DNA of 45,169 nucleotides. It comes from Phycisphaerales bacterium UBA2421. GTDB lineage: Bacteria > Planctomycetota > Phycisphaerae > Tepidisphaerales > Tepidisphaeraceae. The position numbers were made by a program, and so were the translations under genes. The notes under the pieces were generated by a model, which worked only from the letters and a program-made list of their open reading frames with translations, did not search any database and had not been told where the DNA came from. Positions 1 through 6,672 of the stretch are shown in pieces. The DNA is taken from the NCBI GenBank assembly GCA_002343075.1, contig DDRH01000019.1:39479-84647 (forward strand), in the 5' to 3' direction. How positions within the stretch are numbered: the first letter of the stretch is position 1; each line of letters opens with the position of its first letter.

Positions 1-1054
1 AGTTGTGCGTTCCGGCGGTGGCTTCGTGTGCGATGACGTTGTTGCGCGCCAAAAGCTGGGTCATGCTGAACGCCTCGATACCCTTGCCAAGCTGCTGCTG
101 GCCGGTGAGATCGTTGCCTTCGAGGATGACGTTGTTCTGCACCGTACTGCTGCCGTTGCCCACCTGGACGGCAACCGGGTTGCGTGCGAAGACGTTGTTC
201 TCCACCACCGCCCCGCCGCGCGCCAACACGCCGCGCAGGCTTGAACGCGTGATGATGTTATTTCGCACAACTAGCCCCGACGAACCGGTGTTAAAGTAAA
301 TGCTGTGGTTGAACATCGTCGGCCCGGCCTTGGCCACGCCGGGCTTCCAGCCGTTGTGATCGAGAATGTTCTCCTCGATGGTCGTGCCTTTGGCATTGGG
401 CCCGCCGTAGATGCCTTGTGCATGTCCGTTGCCGACCTTCTGCGCGTTGAATGCATCGACAATGACGTTGCGACGAATCTTCACGCCCGTGAGCGCGCCA
501 TCCGGGTCGATGACAATGTTGTCCTTGTAACCCTGAATGAAATTGTCTTCGATCAGGACATTGCTTCCTTTGCGCATCACCCGAATGCCGGCAGTCTTGA
601 AAGTGCCGTTGCTGCCGTTGTAGGTGTTGGCGTGAAAATGCAGCCCAACGACGGCGACATGGTTTACCGGGTTGGAATACTTCTGCGCGATGGTGATTCC
701 GCCGTTGCTGCCGGTGAAGACCTTCGGCCGCGCACCGGTGCCGTATGCCGTGATGACGCTCATCTCACTGGCGCTACGGCCGGACACAACCCAATCGGGG
801 AAGCTCTCGTTGAAAGTATCGCCGCGCTTCAGCAGCACCCAATCGGGCATTTTGTCACGAACGAGCGTCCGGGCCTTGGCCAGCGATTTGATAGGCTTTG
901 CGAGGGTGCCGGGGTTGCTGTCATTCCCCCCGCTGCTGCTGACGTGGATCATCCTGCTATCGGACGAAGCGCCAAGGTTGGTCCAGCCGTCGGTCCCCAC
1001 GCTTACCGAGAGCAACCGGCGGGGTTCGAGCGTATCAATCAGTTTCTTTATCAT
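1..1054 (-). CDS. LEPR-XLL surface protein with right-handed parallel beta-helix (partial)
   Basis: Reading leftwards from ATG 1054 the frame stays open to the window edge (351 codons), so the 3' end is missing. The N-terminus reads MIKKLIDTLEPRRLLS, the LEPR-XLL motif found at the start of many planctomycete surface or secreted proteins. After a short low-complexity stretch comes a beta-helix-type region with evenly spaced Asn-rich turns such as VLIEDNFIQG, TIEENILDHN, GLVVRNNIIT, AVVENNVFAR and TVQNNVILEG, typical of pectate-lyase-like parallel beta-helix repeats. Such proteins usually bind or cleave polysaccharides, but no catalytic site can be named here. A purine-rich Shine-Dalgarno (GGAAGGGAAGGAAAGG) sits just upstream and fixes the start. 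Likely extracellular. The + strand frame over the same bases (305-1363) is a shadow. Confidence 0.85.
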   Translation of the reverse strand, partial: MIKKLIDTLEPRRLLSVSVGTDGWTNLGASSDSRMIHVSSSGGNDSNPGTLAKPIKSLAKARTLVRDKMPDWVLLKRGDTFNESFPDWVVSGRSASEMSVITAYGTGARPKVFTGSNGGITIAQKYSNPVNHVAVVGLHFHANTYNGSNGTFKTAGIRVMRKGSNVLIEDNFIQGYKDNIVIDPDGALTGVKIRRNVIVDAFNAQKVGNGHAQGIYGGPNAKGTTIEENILDHNGWKPGVAKAGPTMFNHSIYFNTGSSGLVVRNNIITRSSLRGVLARGGAVVENNVFARNPVAVQVGNGSSTVQNNVILEGNDLTGQQQLGKGIEAFSMTQLLARNNVIAHEATAGTHN

Positions 1055-1513
1055 TTGCCTTTCCTTCCCTTCCAGAGCGATCGCGGCGCGCCGCAGTCTC
1101 CTCCGGAAGACACAACACGTCGTACGTCGCAGCGCGTCGTTGGACGGCTTGACGTCAATCCTCACTCGCTTACAACTTCGCAACGCTTCTTCCGGCACCC
1201 TCTTCGAGACGCCGGGATTGCGATCGCCCTGGAGATAAACCGCCCGCCGGCGCGCCAATCGCGGTGCCGGCGGAAAACCGAACGAAGCGTTGTCAATTAT
1301 TCGCGGAGCATTTCAAGCGAGTATGCCAACAAAAATCATTTAATTTTATCGGTGGGCGGATGATCGTTCTAACGACCATCGTGAGAATGATGTTATCGGC
1401 ACGCCGGAGTAAGTCGCCCGGCACATTCGCTCATCGCAGCCGCGGGGCGCTAAGTGAAATTGCGGGTTGTCGCGCTATGGGCAGATCGCGGTCTCGCGTC
1501 GTTGCCGCCGGAG
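1055..1513. other. Intergenic region upstream of the beta-helix gene
   Basis: About 460 bases between two minus-strand genes. I see no convincing reading frame on either strand; frames present lack a ribosome site and recognisable composition. A stretch around 1290-1400 is clearly richer in A and T than its surroundings, and read on the minus strand holds a TTGACA at about 1290, but no good -10 box follows at the right distance. It probably carries the promoter of the beta-helix gene. Confidence 0.4.
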
Positions 1514-2023
1514 TCATTTCGAGAGCATTCGCTTCAGGAGTTTGATCTGCCCGGTGTGGTAGATGTCGTGCAACGCCGCGCCAATGATCATTCGTTCCGT
1601 TTTTTCATCGATCCGCTGCGCCCCCAATTCACTCACGGCGCGTTTCAACTGGCCTTGAGTGTCGCGAAGCAATTGCATGTCGGCGCGCCAGGCATTTCGG
1701 TCGGCGGGGTCTGGAAGTCGGGGCCAGTTCGACCCCCGCCGGGGAAACCTGGCTTTGCCGGACAGCTTGGTTACGATCCGGTGCTTCCAGTACGCGGCAT
1801 GAAGCAACTGCTCCCAGATGCACCTTCGGCCAGCCGGCTTGCGCAGTGCCTGCTCGATCGTCACCCCATGCAGGCAGCCCATCAAGTTTGAGCCGTGCCA
1901 GCTCGCGCGGTCGAATGCGTAATCAAGCATCCGCTGCAGCGTCTCCACTGAAGTTGCGCCAGAACGTGCCGCTGGCGATCTCTTCGCCGGTAGCGTTTTT
2001 GCCGCTGGAACTTTTGCTGGCAT
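1514..2023 (-). CDS. DinB/DUF664-type four-helix protein
   Basis: A 169-residue protein. The C-terminal ALHDIYHTGQIKLLKR and the earlier LLHAAYWKHR place it in the DinB/YfiT superfamily, four-helix bundles that bind a metal through three His residues; many act as thiol-dependent transferases or hydrolases, but the reaction here is unknown. The frame is open further upstream to 2191, but the ATG at 2023 is preceded by a strong GGGAGGAG at the right spacing and gives a protein of normal family length, so I take it as the start. The first 25 residues are rich in Ala, Lys and Pro (MPAKVPAAKTLPAKRSPAA), a basic disordered lead unlike most family members. It stands alone between two surface-protein genes. 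A second, different DinB protein lies at 6094-6606. Confidence 0.8.
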   Translation of the reverse strand: MPAKVPAAKTLPAKRSPAARSGATSVETLQRMLDYAFDRASWHGSNLMGCLHGVTIEQALRKPAGRRCIWEQLLHAAYWKHRIVTKLSGKARFPRRGSNWPRLPDPADRNAWRADMQLLRDTQGQLKRAVSELGAQRIDEKTERMIIGAALHDIYHTGQIKLLKRMLSK

Positions 2024-2193
2024 GACTCCTCCCGCTTCCATCGCTCGCCAAGCTCCGGCAAGGTGACTCGGGCCGGACGATTGTCGCGCGTGCCATTGGT
2101 CCCTGGAGCCTGGTCCGGCTTCACGTTTAGCAGAGTTTACCGATGACGTCACGGCTTCCAAATTTTCCGCAAGAACCCCTGTTTTCAGCATGC

Positions 2194-2235
2194 CATAGAC
2201 TTGCCCAAGCCGTTTGTGGGCAGGTAGAGTCTATG
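2194..2235. promoter_or_regulatory. Bulged stem-loop upstream of the RTX gene
   Basis: CATAGACT (2194-2201) pairs with AGTCTATG (2228-2235), and TGCCCA (2202-2207) with TGGGCA (2217-2222), giving a 14-pair stem with a five-base bulge and a nine-base loop. It lies 52 bases before the RTX gene start and just upstream of the divergent DinB gene. No T-tract follows, so it does not look like an intrinsic terminator; it may be an operator or a transcript leader structure. Confidence 0.45.
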
Positions 2236-2287
2236 GGCTTGTTGCATCAACTGGATCATCCAACTAAAGAATGTTCGTGGAGGTATC

Positions 2288-3250
2288 ATGTCCCGCCGAG
2301 ATATTGCTGAATCATTTGTCGCTCCGGGTGGGCCAATTGAGACGCTCGAACAGCGCCGGCTGCTTTCGGGCGCGTCGTTCAGCAATTCGACTAACAATGT
2401 GACGGTCGAGGGAACAGCCAACTCTGATCTCATCACCATTCGCAATATTCAGTTCCGCACTGAGTTCACTCCGGAAGATTCCAACTTTACCCAGGTGATC
2501 GAAGGTGGGGACTGGATCGAGATCAAGATCAACGGCAAGCCGTATTATTTCGACCGGGTGCGGGTCGACCGCATCAAGATCAGCAGCTTCCGTGGAAATG
2601 ACCGAATCCTGGTTCAGCAGGACGAGTTGGACGAGAGCCTGAGCGTGAAGAAGAACCGCGATGATTCGATCACCCGCAAGCTGGCCGCGACGTCGCCCAT
2701 CAGCATCCGGCTCGAGGTGTTTGCCGGCGGCGGTGATGACACCATCATCGGTGGCAACGCCCGCGATACCCTCAGCGGCGATGAAGGCAACGATCTTATC
2801 CTCGGCGGCAACAACAATGATTCGCTATTCGGCGGGGCCGGTCGCGACGAGATTCAGGGCGGCAATGGCAACGATTTCATCGCGGGCAACGCCGGCAACG
2901 ACTTCCTGCTGGGCAACAAGGGCGACGATACCATTCTCGGCAACGAGAATGACGACTCGATCTTCGGCAACGAAGGCAACGATGTCCTCAGCGGCGGTGA
3001 CGGCGCCGACCGAATCAACGGCGGCGACGACAACGACACACTCGACGGCGGCGGCGGAAGGGACACCCTCAACGGCGAAGAAGGAAACGACAGCCTGCAA
3101 GGCGGCAACGGCGACGACCTGCTCTTCGGCAACAACGGCAACGACACACTCCGAGGCAACAGAGGCAACGACACCCTCTACTCCGGCCAGGGCAACGACA
3201 CCACCGACGGCGGCGAAGACCGCGATCTGATTGATGATGTGCTGGATTGA
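2288..3250 (+). CDS. LEPR-XLL protein with RTX calcium-binding repeats
   Basis: A 320-residue protein starting at an ATG with a clear GGAGG eight bases upstream. LEQRRLLS at residues 20-27 is a variant of the planctomycete LEPR-XLL motif. Residues of about 28-146 form a head domain I do not recognise. From about 147 to 317 there are 19 contiguous nonapeptides of the form GGxGxDxLx (for example GNGNDFIAG, NEGNDVLSG, GGGRDTLNG), the RTX/haemolysin-type parallel beta-roll that binds Ca2+ between turns. The roll is therefore an uninterrupted C-terminal rod with no enzymatic domain, so a structural or adhesive cell-surface role is likeliest. No typical Sec signal is obvious; the family's export route is not settled. 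Long open frames in the other five frames here are by-products of the repeat periodicity. Confidence 0.88.
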   Translation: MSRRDIAESFVAPGGPIETLEQRRLLSGASFSNSTNNVTVEGTANSDLITIRNIQFRTEFTPEDSNFTQVIEGGDWIEIKINGKPYYFDRVRVDRIKISSFRGNDRILVQQDELDESLSVKKNRDDSITRKLAATSPISIRLEVFAGGGDDTIIGGNARDTLSGDEGNDLILGGNNNDSLFGGAGRDEIQGGNGNDFIAGNAGNDFLLGNKGDDTILGNENDDSIFGNEGNDVLSGGDGADRINGGDDNDTLDGGGGRDTLNGEEGNDSLQGGNGDDLLFGNNGNDTLRGNRGNDTLYSGQGNDTTDGGEDRDLIDDVLD

Positions 3251-3295
3251 TCTGCGTTGTAGTCCTGGACGTGTTGCATTCCTCAGGTTCAGGAT

Positions 3296-3763
3296 TTGAA
3301 ACACGAAGAGCACGAAGACCACGAAGCGTACAAGGACCTGACGGAGCGCGAAGTTGTTTGGAGCGAGAAGGTGTTTTCCGGTGCTTTACCAGACAACCTC
3401 GAGCTCGTCGCAACCCAGATTGTGGACGCAGCATTCAAAGTGCATTCAAAACTCGGGCCGGGTCTGCTTGAGTCGCTTTACGAGCGGTGCCTCATGCGTG
3501 AACTGCAGAAGCGAGGTCTCCGCGTGCGACGACAAGTTCTCGTTCCGATTGAGTATGACGGCGAGCTTCTTGATGACGGGCTGCGCATTGACCTGTTGGT
3601 TGAGGAGAGCGTGATTATTGAGGTGAAAGCCACTGAGAAGCTTCTACCGATTCACGAAGCGCAGTTGCTAACGTATCTTAAGCTCACCGGCCACCGCCTC
3701 GGCTTCCTCATCAACTTCAACGTAAAATTGATCAAAGACGGAATCAAACGAATGGTTTGGTAA
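3296..3763 (+). CDS. GxxExxY protein, PD-(D/E)XK nuclease-like
   Basis: A protein of up to 155 residues with the signature GLLESLYE (GxxExxY), preceded by IVDAAFKVHSKLGPG as usual in this family. The segment LRIDLLVEESVIIEVKA has the D...(D/E)xK arrangement of PD-(D/E)XK nucleases, so a DNA-acting role is plausible but unproven. The longest frame begins at TTG 3296 inside the left repeat arm, so its first ten residues (KHEEHEDHE) are repeat-encoded; a GTG at 3371 would give 130 residues, the usual family length, and may be the true start. The gene is bracketed tightly by the inverted repeats at 3298-3327 and 3774-3804, suggesting it moves, or once moved, with them. Confidence 0.8.
   Translation: MKHEEHEDHEAYKDLTEREVVWSEKVFSGALPDNLELVATQIVDAAFKVHSKLGPGLLESLYERCLMRELQKRGLRVRRQVLVPIEYDGELLDDGLRIDLLVEESVIIEVKATEKLLPIHEAQLLTYLKLTGHRLGFLINFNVKLIKDGIKRMVW
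3298..3327 (+). repeat. Left arm of inverted repeat framing the GxxExxY gene
   Basis: A run of CACGAAG units (CACGAAGAGCACGAAGACCA at its core) that reappears in reverse complement at 3774-3804. The arms match over roughly 26 bases with a few differences and one single-base gap. The left arm overlaps the first codons of the frame it precedes. Confidence 0.75.
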
Positions 3764-3773
3764 GCCGGAGCGT

Positions 3774-3804
3774 GCTTCGTGTCTTCGTGTTCTTCGTGGT
3801 TAAC
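3774..3804 (-). repeat. Right arm of inverted repeat framing the GxxExxY gene
   Basis: Reverse-complement counterpart of 3298-3327 (core CTTCGTGTTCTTCGTGG). It starts 11 bases after the GxxExxY stop codon and runs into the 5' end of the next gene, whose only available start codon (GTG 3779) lies inside it. Confidence 0.75.
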
Positions 3805-4612
3805 AAAGAAGATCGTTCTCACCGGCGGGCCCGGTGCGGGGAAGAGTGTCATCGCTGCGGAGATTGTCCGGCGCGATGCCCGCTTTGTGCTCGTTCCCGA
3901 GGCCGCTACACAGGTTTACACCACCCTCGGGACTACCTGGGATCGGCTTGATCTTGCCAATCGCAAAGAGGCCCAGCGGATGATCTACCGGCTGCAGGTG
4001 CAGCAGGAGACGCGTATCGCCGGAGAAAACCCCGGCAAATACCTCCTTCTCGACCGCGGAACGATCGACGGCGCGACCTACTGGCCCGACGGACCCGATG
4101 CCTACTGGGCCGACCTCGGCTCTTCACTTGAGCAGGAGCTGGCGCGCTACGATCAAGTCATCTGGCTCGAAACCGCCGCCGCCCTGGGCATTTACGACGG
4201 TGCCGCGAGCAACACCGTCCGGTTTGAAGATGCCGCCGCTGCCGTCGCCAGTGGCGAGTCGCTCTTGTCGCTCTGGTCGGGACACTCCCAGTTCCACCGT
4301 GTGGCAGCGCATCATGAACTGCCAAAAAAGGTTGCCGCCGTGGAACAACTGCTGCTTGATGTAATCCGATGGACGAAAGAGGCCGCGACGCAGACCCGAT
4401 GGGAATGCCGGTATTCATCCTGCGAAATGATGTATCTCGAGATCGATGGCAAGCCGGGTGTGCGGATGTATCTCCATCACAGCCCGGCGAGCGCCGATCG
4501 ATATAGCTTTCAAGATGTGCTCGATGGCAAGCTCGATGCCGAAGTGCGCAATTTGTTTGGCGAAGAGACGCTGAAATCGCTGAAGCGCGCCGTCAAACAC
4601 CGCATGCGATAG
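3779..4612 (+). CDS. AAA_28-type P-loop ATPase/kinase-like protein
   Basis: A 277-residue protein. GGPGAGKS (about residues 16-23) is a Walker A loop at the very N-terminus, followed by VPEAATQVY and LLDRGTIDGATYWP, the pattern of the AAA_28 (PF13521) family of predicted NTP-dependent kinases or ATPases. The C-terminal hundred residues (CEMMYLEIDGKP, VRNLFGEETLKSLKR) look like an added acidic-basic domain related to adenylate-cyclase-like CYTH-type tails, but I cannot assign it firmly. The first ten residues (SSCSSWLTK) are encoded by the right repeat arm; the homologous part begins at KKIVLTGG. The native start thus seems to have been overwritten, and GTG 3779 in the repeat is the only in-frame start left. 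No Shine-Dalgarno is visible. Confidence 0.75.
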   Translation: MSSCSSWLTKKIVLTGGPGAGKSVIAAEIVRRDARFVLVPEAATQVYTTLGTTWDRLDLANRKEAQRMIYRLQVQQETRIAGENPGKYLLLDRGTIDGATYWPDGPDAYWADLGSSLEQELARYDQVIWLETAAALGIYDGAASNTVRFEDAAAAVASGESLLSLWSGHSQFHRVAAHHELPKKVAAVEQLLLDVIRWTKEAATQTRWECRYSSCEMMYLEIDGKPGVRMYLHHSPASADRYSFQDVLDGKLDAEVRNLFGEETLKSLKRAVKHRMR

Positions 4613-4654
4613 CCGCGGGCTGGGCGATCACCTCGCAAACATGGGTGCGGTGAA

Positions 4655-5065
4655 TCAAACGCCCAACCGCTCTTTCCACGCCTTGAGCTGATCCTCAAAC
4701 GGCTTCCCCCCCGCTGCGCCGGCGCTTTGGTAGCGTTTGACGACATTGTGCGCGCCAAGACACGAATAGACATCCTGATCGAGGCGCGGCAACACCGCAG
4801 TTCCCTTCGTCGCTACGCCGCTTCGTCGCTCCGTCGCTTTCTCGCGTTCCTCCGTCGCTTCGATCACCTCATTAAACGCCTCCACGCTCAACTGCGAGAG
4901 CGCATGCTTCCCCTCCTTCTCACACCGCGTGACGAGCGTCCCCACAATATGATGCGCTGTGCGAAACGGAAGACCCCAACCTTTACCCCCGTTTGTCACC
5001 AGATACTCCGCCAGCGAAGTGGCATCCAGGAACCCGCGGTCAACGCGCGTCTGAACGATGCGTTT
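4655..5065 (-). pseudogene. Fragment: 3' end of argH (argininosuccinate lyase)
   Basis: Translated on the minus strand, this matches the last ~120 residues of the intact argH at 6673-8166: DRGFLDATSLAEYLV, PFRTAHHIVGTLV, YSCLGAHNVVKRYQSAGAAG and the identical tail to KAWKERLGV. Homology starts near 5065, with no start codon, active-site loop or N-terminal half, so it cannot be an enzyme. A seven-residue insertion (around GGKGWGL) and a low-complexity insertion at 4807-4860, made of CGTCGCT-like units, interrupt it. A longer open frame to 5308 exists only because it reads antisense through arsR. It is in the same orientation as the intact gene, with the arsR-SRPBCC-DinB set between them. Confidence 0.88.
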
Positions 5066-5110
5066 TCTCAATGCGCCAAGCAACGCGCAGGCAGGACGGC
5101 GCAATTTCAC

Positions 5111-5138
5111 TTGACATATTCCGATATCGGAATATAAT
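5111..5138 (+). promoter_or_regulatory. Consensus sigma-70 promoter of the arsR-type operon
   Basis: TTGACA (5111-5116) and TATAAT (5133-5138), both perfect consensus hexamers, 16 bases apart. The -10 box ends six bases before ATG 5145, so transcription should begin at or within a base or two of that ATG, giving a leaderless mRNA. The whole spacer is taken up by a palindrome (5116-5135). Confidence 0.85.
5116..5135. promoter_or_regulatory. Perfect 20-bp palindromic operator
   Basis: ATATTCCGATATCGGAATAT reads the same on both strands. It fills the space between the -35 and -10 boxes and overlaps both, the classic place for a repressor that blocks RNA polymerase. The ArsR-type regulator encoded immediately downstream is the obvious ligand, which would make the operon autoregulated. 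Confidence 0.85.
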
Positions 5139-5144
5139 ATGGTC

Positions 5145-5507
5145 ATGGCCCGCTCGGCGACCACGCTCGATCCGTTCGCCGCGCTCGCCGAGCCAAAGCG
5201 ACGTCGGATCCTCGAGATCATCGGCACCCGCAAGCTGACGGTCACCCAGCTCGTCATCGAGCTGAAATGGCCGCAACCGACGGTGTCGAAACATCTCGGT
5301 GTTCTCAAGACGGTCGGGCTGGTGCGGGTCGAGCGCCGGAGCCGTCAAATGATCTACGAACTCGATCCCGCCTCGATCCGAACGGTTCACGAGTGGACAC
5401 AGTTGTTTGAGCGGCTTTGGTCAAACCAGCTCGACCGCATCAAAACACGCGCCGAAACCAGACAGCACGCATCCTCAACCCCTGTTCAAACCAAGGAGTC
5501 AACATGA
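5145..5507 (+). CDS. ArsR-family winged-helix transcriptional repressor
   Basis: A 120-residue protein. FAALAEPKRRRILEIIG followed by LTVTQLVIELKWPQPTVSKHL and a beta-wing (GLVRVERRSRQMIYELD) is a standard ArsR winged helix; C-terminal residues are polar and probably flexible. It lacks a CxC metal motif and belongs with the ArsR subgroup paired with SRPBCC/AHSA1 proteins, whose ligand is generally unknown. I choose ATG 5145 over the in-frame ATG 5139 because the -10 box ends at 5138 and transcription would start about 5145. Its stop codon overlaps the next start (ATGA at 5504-5507), so the two are translationally coupled. It likely represses its own promoter through the palindrome at 5116-5135. 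Confidence 0.92.
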   Translation: MARSATTLDPFAALAEPKRRRILEIIGTRKLTVTQLVIELKWPQPTVSKHLGVLKTVGLVRVERRSRQMIYELDPASIRTVHEWTQLFERLWSNQLDRIKTRAETRQHASSTPVQTKEST

Positions 5508-5950
5508 ACGCAATCACACCCATCGACCCGTTCCGCGCGACGATCGAGCGCAGCATCGATATCGACGCGACAACGGAAATCATCTTCGAATCGATCCTCG
5601 ACGAGATGCTCGCCCTGCCGGACGGAAAAGGCGGGTTCCTGAGTTTCAAACTCGAGGCGTTTCCAGGCGGGCGCTGGTATCGCGACCTCGGTAACGACGC
5701 CGGACACCTCTGGGGGCACGTCCAGGTCATCAAGCCGCCGACCGTTCTGGAAATCTACGGGCCGCTCATGATCAGCTCCGCCGCGATCAGTCATGTGACC
5801 TATCGCGTGAAGAGCGAGAACGGCAAGAACCAACTTGTCATCACGCATAAGCTCTTCGGCGATTTCGATCCGAAGATTCCCGAGATGGTCGGCGGCGGAT
5901 GGCAAACGATCGTAGACAACATCAGGAATCGCGCAACGCGAGTGAGATGA
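5504..5950 (+). CDS. SRPBCC/AHSA1-domain protein
   Basis: A 148-residue protein, ATG 5504 overlapping the arsR stop by four bases, with AAGGAG well placed upstream. IERSIDIDATTEIIFESIL at the start and FPGGRWYRDLG, WGHVQVIKPPTVLEIYGPL, VTYRVKS and the final GGGWQTIVDNIRNRA helix are the order of elements in the AHSA1-like START/SRPBCC fold, which binds small hydrophobic ligands. ArsR-SRPBCC pairs are very common in bacteria and the regulator probably senses a ligand or stress handled by this protein. The frame is open upstream to 5417, but that part overlaps arsR and lacks family similarity. Confidence 0.87.
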   Translation: MNAITPIDPFRATIERSIDIDATTEIIFESILDEMLALPDGKGGFLSFKLEAFPGGRWYRDLGNDAGHLWGHVQVIKPPTVLEIYGPLMISSAAISHVTYRVKSENGKNQLVITHKLFGDFDPKIPEMVGGGWQTIVDNIRNRATRVR

Positions 5951-6093
5951 ACTGTTGAACCTTCAGCAGATGCCACCTGCGGCACGCCGAAACGCCTGGC
6001 ATCAAACGTAAACAATCGGCAATCGGTACTCCGGGCAGATGCTTCGGATGACCACGGCAGGACTTCCCTGCTCAGTCTCAGTCAGGAGCCACA

Positions 6094-6606
6094 ATGACTT
6101 CAAAAGCAGCCATCACGAAAGCCCTCAAGTTCGGCGAGCAGTTCTGCAACGCGCTCGCCGACATGAAAGATGCCCCTCTTGAGCGACCCTGCGCCGGCGG
6201 CAACCACGCGATGTGGATCGCCGGGCATCTCGCGGTCGTCGAAGGTCGATTGCACAAGATGCTCTTTGGCATCCCGAACCCGCTCGAACACTGGAAGCCG
6301 CTCTTCGACTGGGGCAGCACGCCGGTCGATGACGCTTCCGCCTATCCGCCGTTCGAAGAAGTGCTCACGACACTCACCAATCTTCGCGCCCGCACGATGG
6401 CGCACCTCGAATCGCTCGACGACGCCGAACTCGACGCGCCGATCAAAGTCTCCTCGCCGCACTTCCCGATCTGCGACACGGTCGGCAACTCGCTGCTGAT
6501 CATCGCGCTGCATCAGTGCGGCCACGCCGGCGAAGCGTTCGTCATCCGACGCGCAGCCGGCAAAAAGCCGTTCTTCAACCCGAGCCCGGAGCTGCGGGCG
6601 TTCTGA
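6094..6606 (+). CDS. DinB-superfamily protein
   Basis: A 170-residue protein with CAGGAG upstream of its ATG. GNHAMWIAGHLAVVEGR, LFDWGSTP, and IALHQCGHAGEAFVIRRAAGKK are typical of the DinB_2 group, a metal-binding four-helix bundle with His ligands in helices one and three (GHL and HQCGH). The function of such stand-alone copies is unknown; some are thiol-S-transferases. It lies 143 bases after the SRPBCC gene, so it may belong to the arsR operon or have its own promoter. A strong intrinsic terminator follows at 6637-6662. The segment arsR-SRPBCC-DinB is bounded by the argH fragment on one side and intact argH on the other. Confidence 0.85.
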   Translation: MTSKAAITKALKFGEQFCNALADMKDAPLERPCAGGNHAMWIAGHLAVVEGRLHKMLFGIPNPLEHWKPLFDWGSTPVDDASAYPPFEEVLTTLTNLRARTMAHLESLDDAELDAPIKVSSPHFPICDTVGNSLLIIALHQCGHAGEAFVIRRAAGKKPFFNPSPELRAF

Positions 6607-6636
6607 ACAGTCGACGACCGAATCAAAACCTGCTTC

Positions 6637-6662
6637 GACGGCGAACACTCGCCGTCTTTTTT
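6637..6662 (+). terminator. Intrinsic (rho-independent) terminator
   Basis: GACGGCGA (6637-6644) pairs perfectly with TCGCCGTC (6649-6656) around a four-base ACAC loop and is followed by six T residues. It terminates the DinB gene on the + strand and lies 11 bases from the convergent argH stop codon. Confidence 0.9.
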
Positions 6663-6672
6663 ATTCTCAGGT

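Noticed and set aside
305..1363. 352-residue + strand frame
   Set aside because: It is antisense to the beta-helix gene; the minus-strand reading has the LEPRRLLS motif, regular Asn-rich turns and a strong ribosome site, while this frame resembles nothing and has no ribosome site.
2720..3240. Regular short repeats resembling a CRISPR array or minisatellite
   Set aside because: The 27-base periodicity is the coding of RTX nonapeptides; there are no conserved identical repeats with unique spacers and the protein frame explains it fully.
5066..5308. N-terminal part of the 217-residue frame over the argH fragment
   Set aside because: Antisense of arsR and its promoter; no similarity to argininosuccinate lyase before about 5065.
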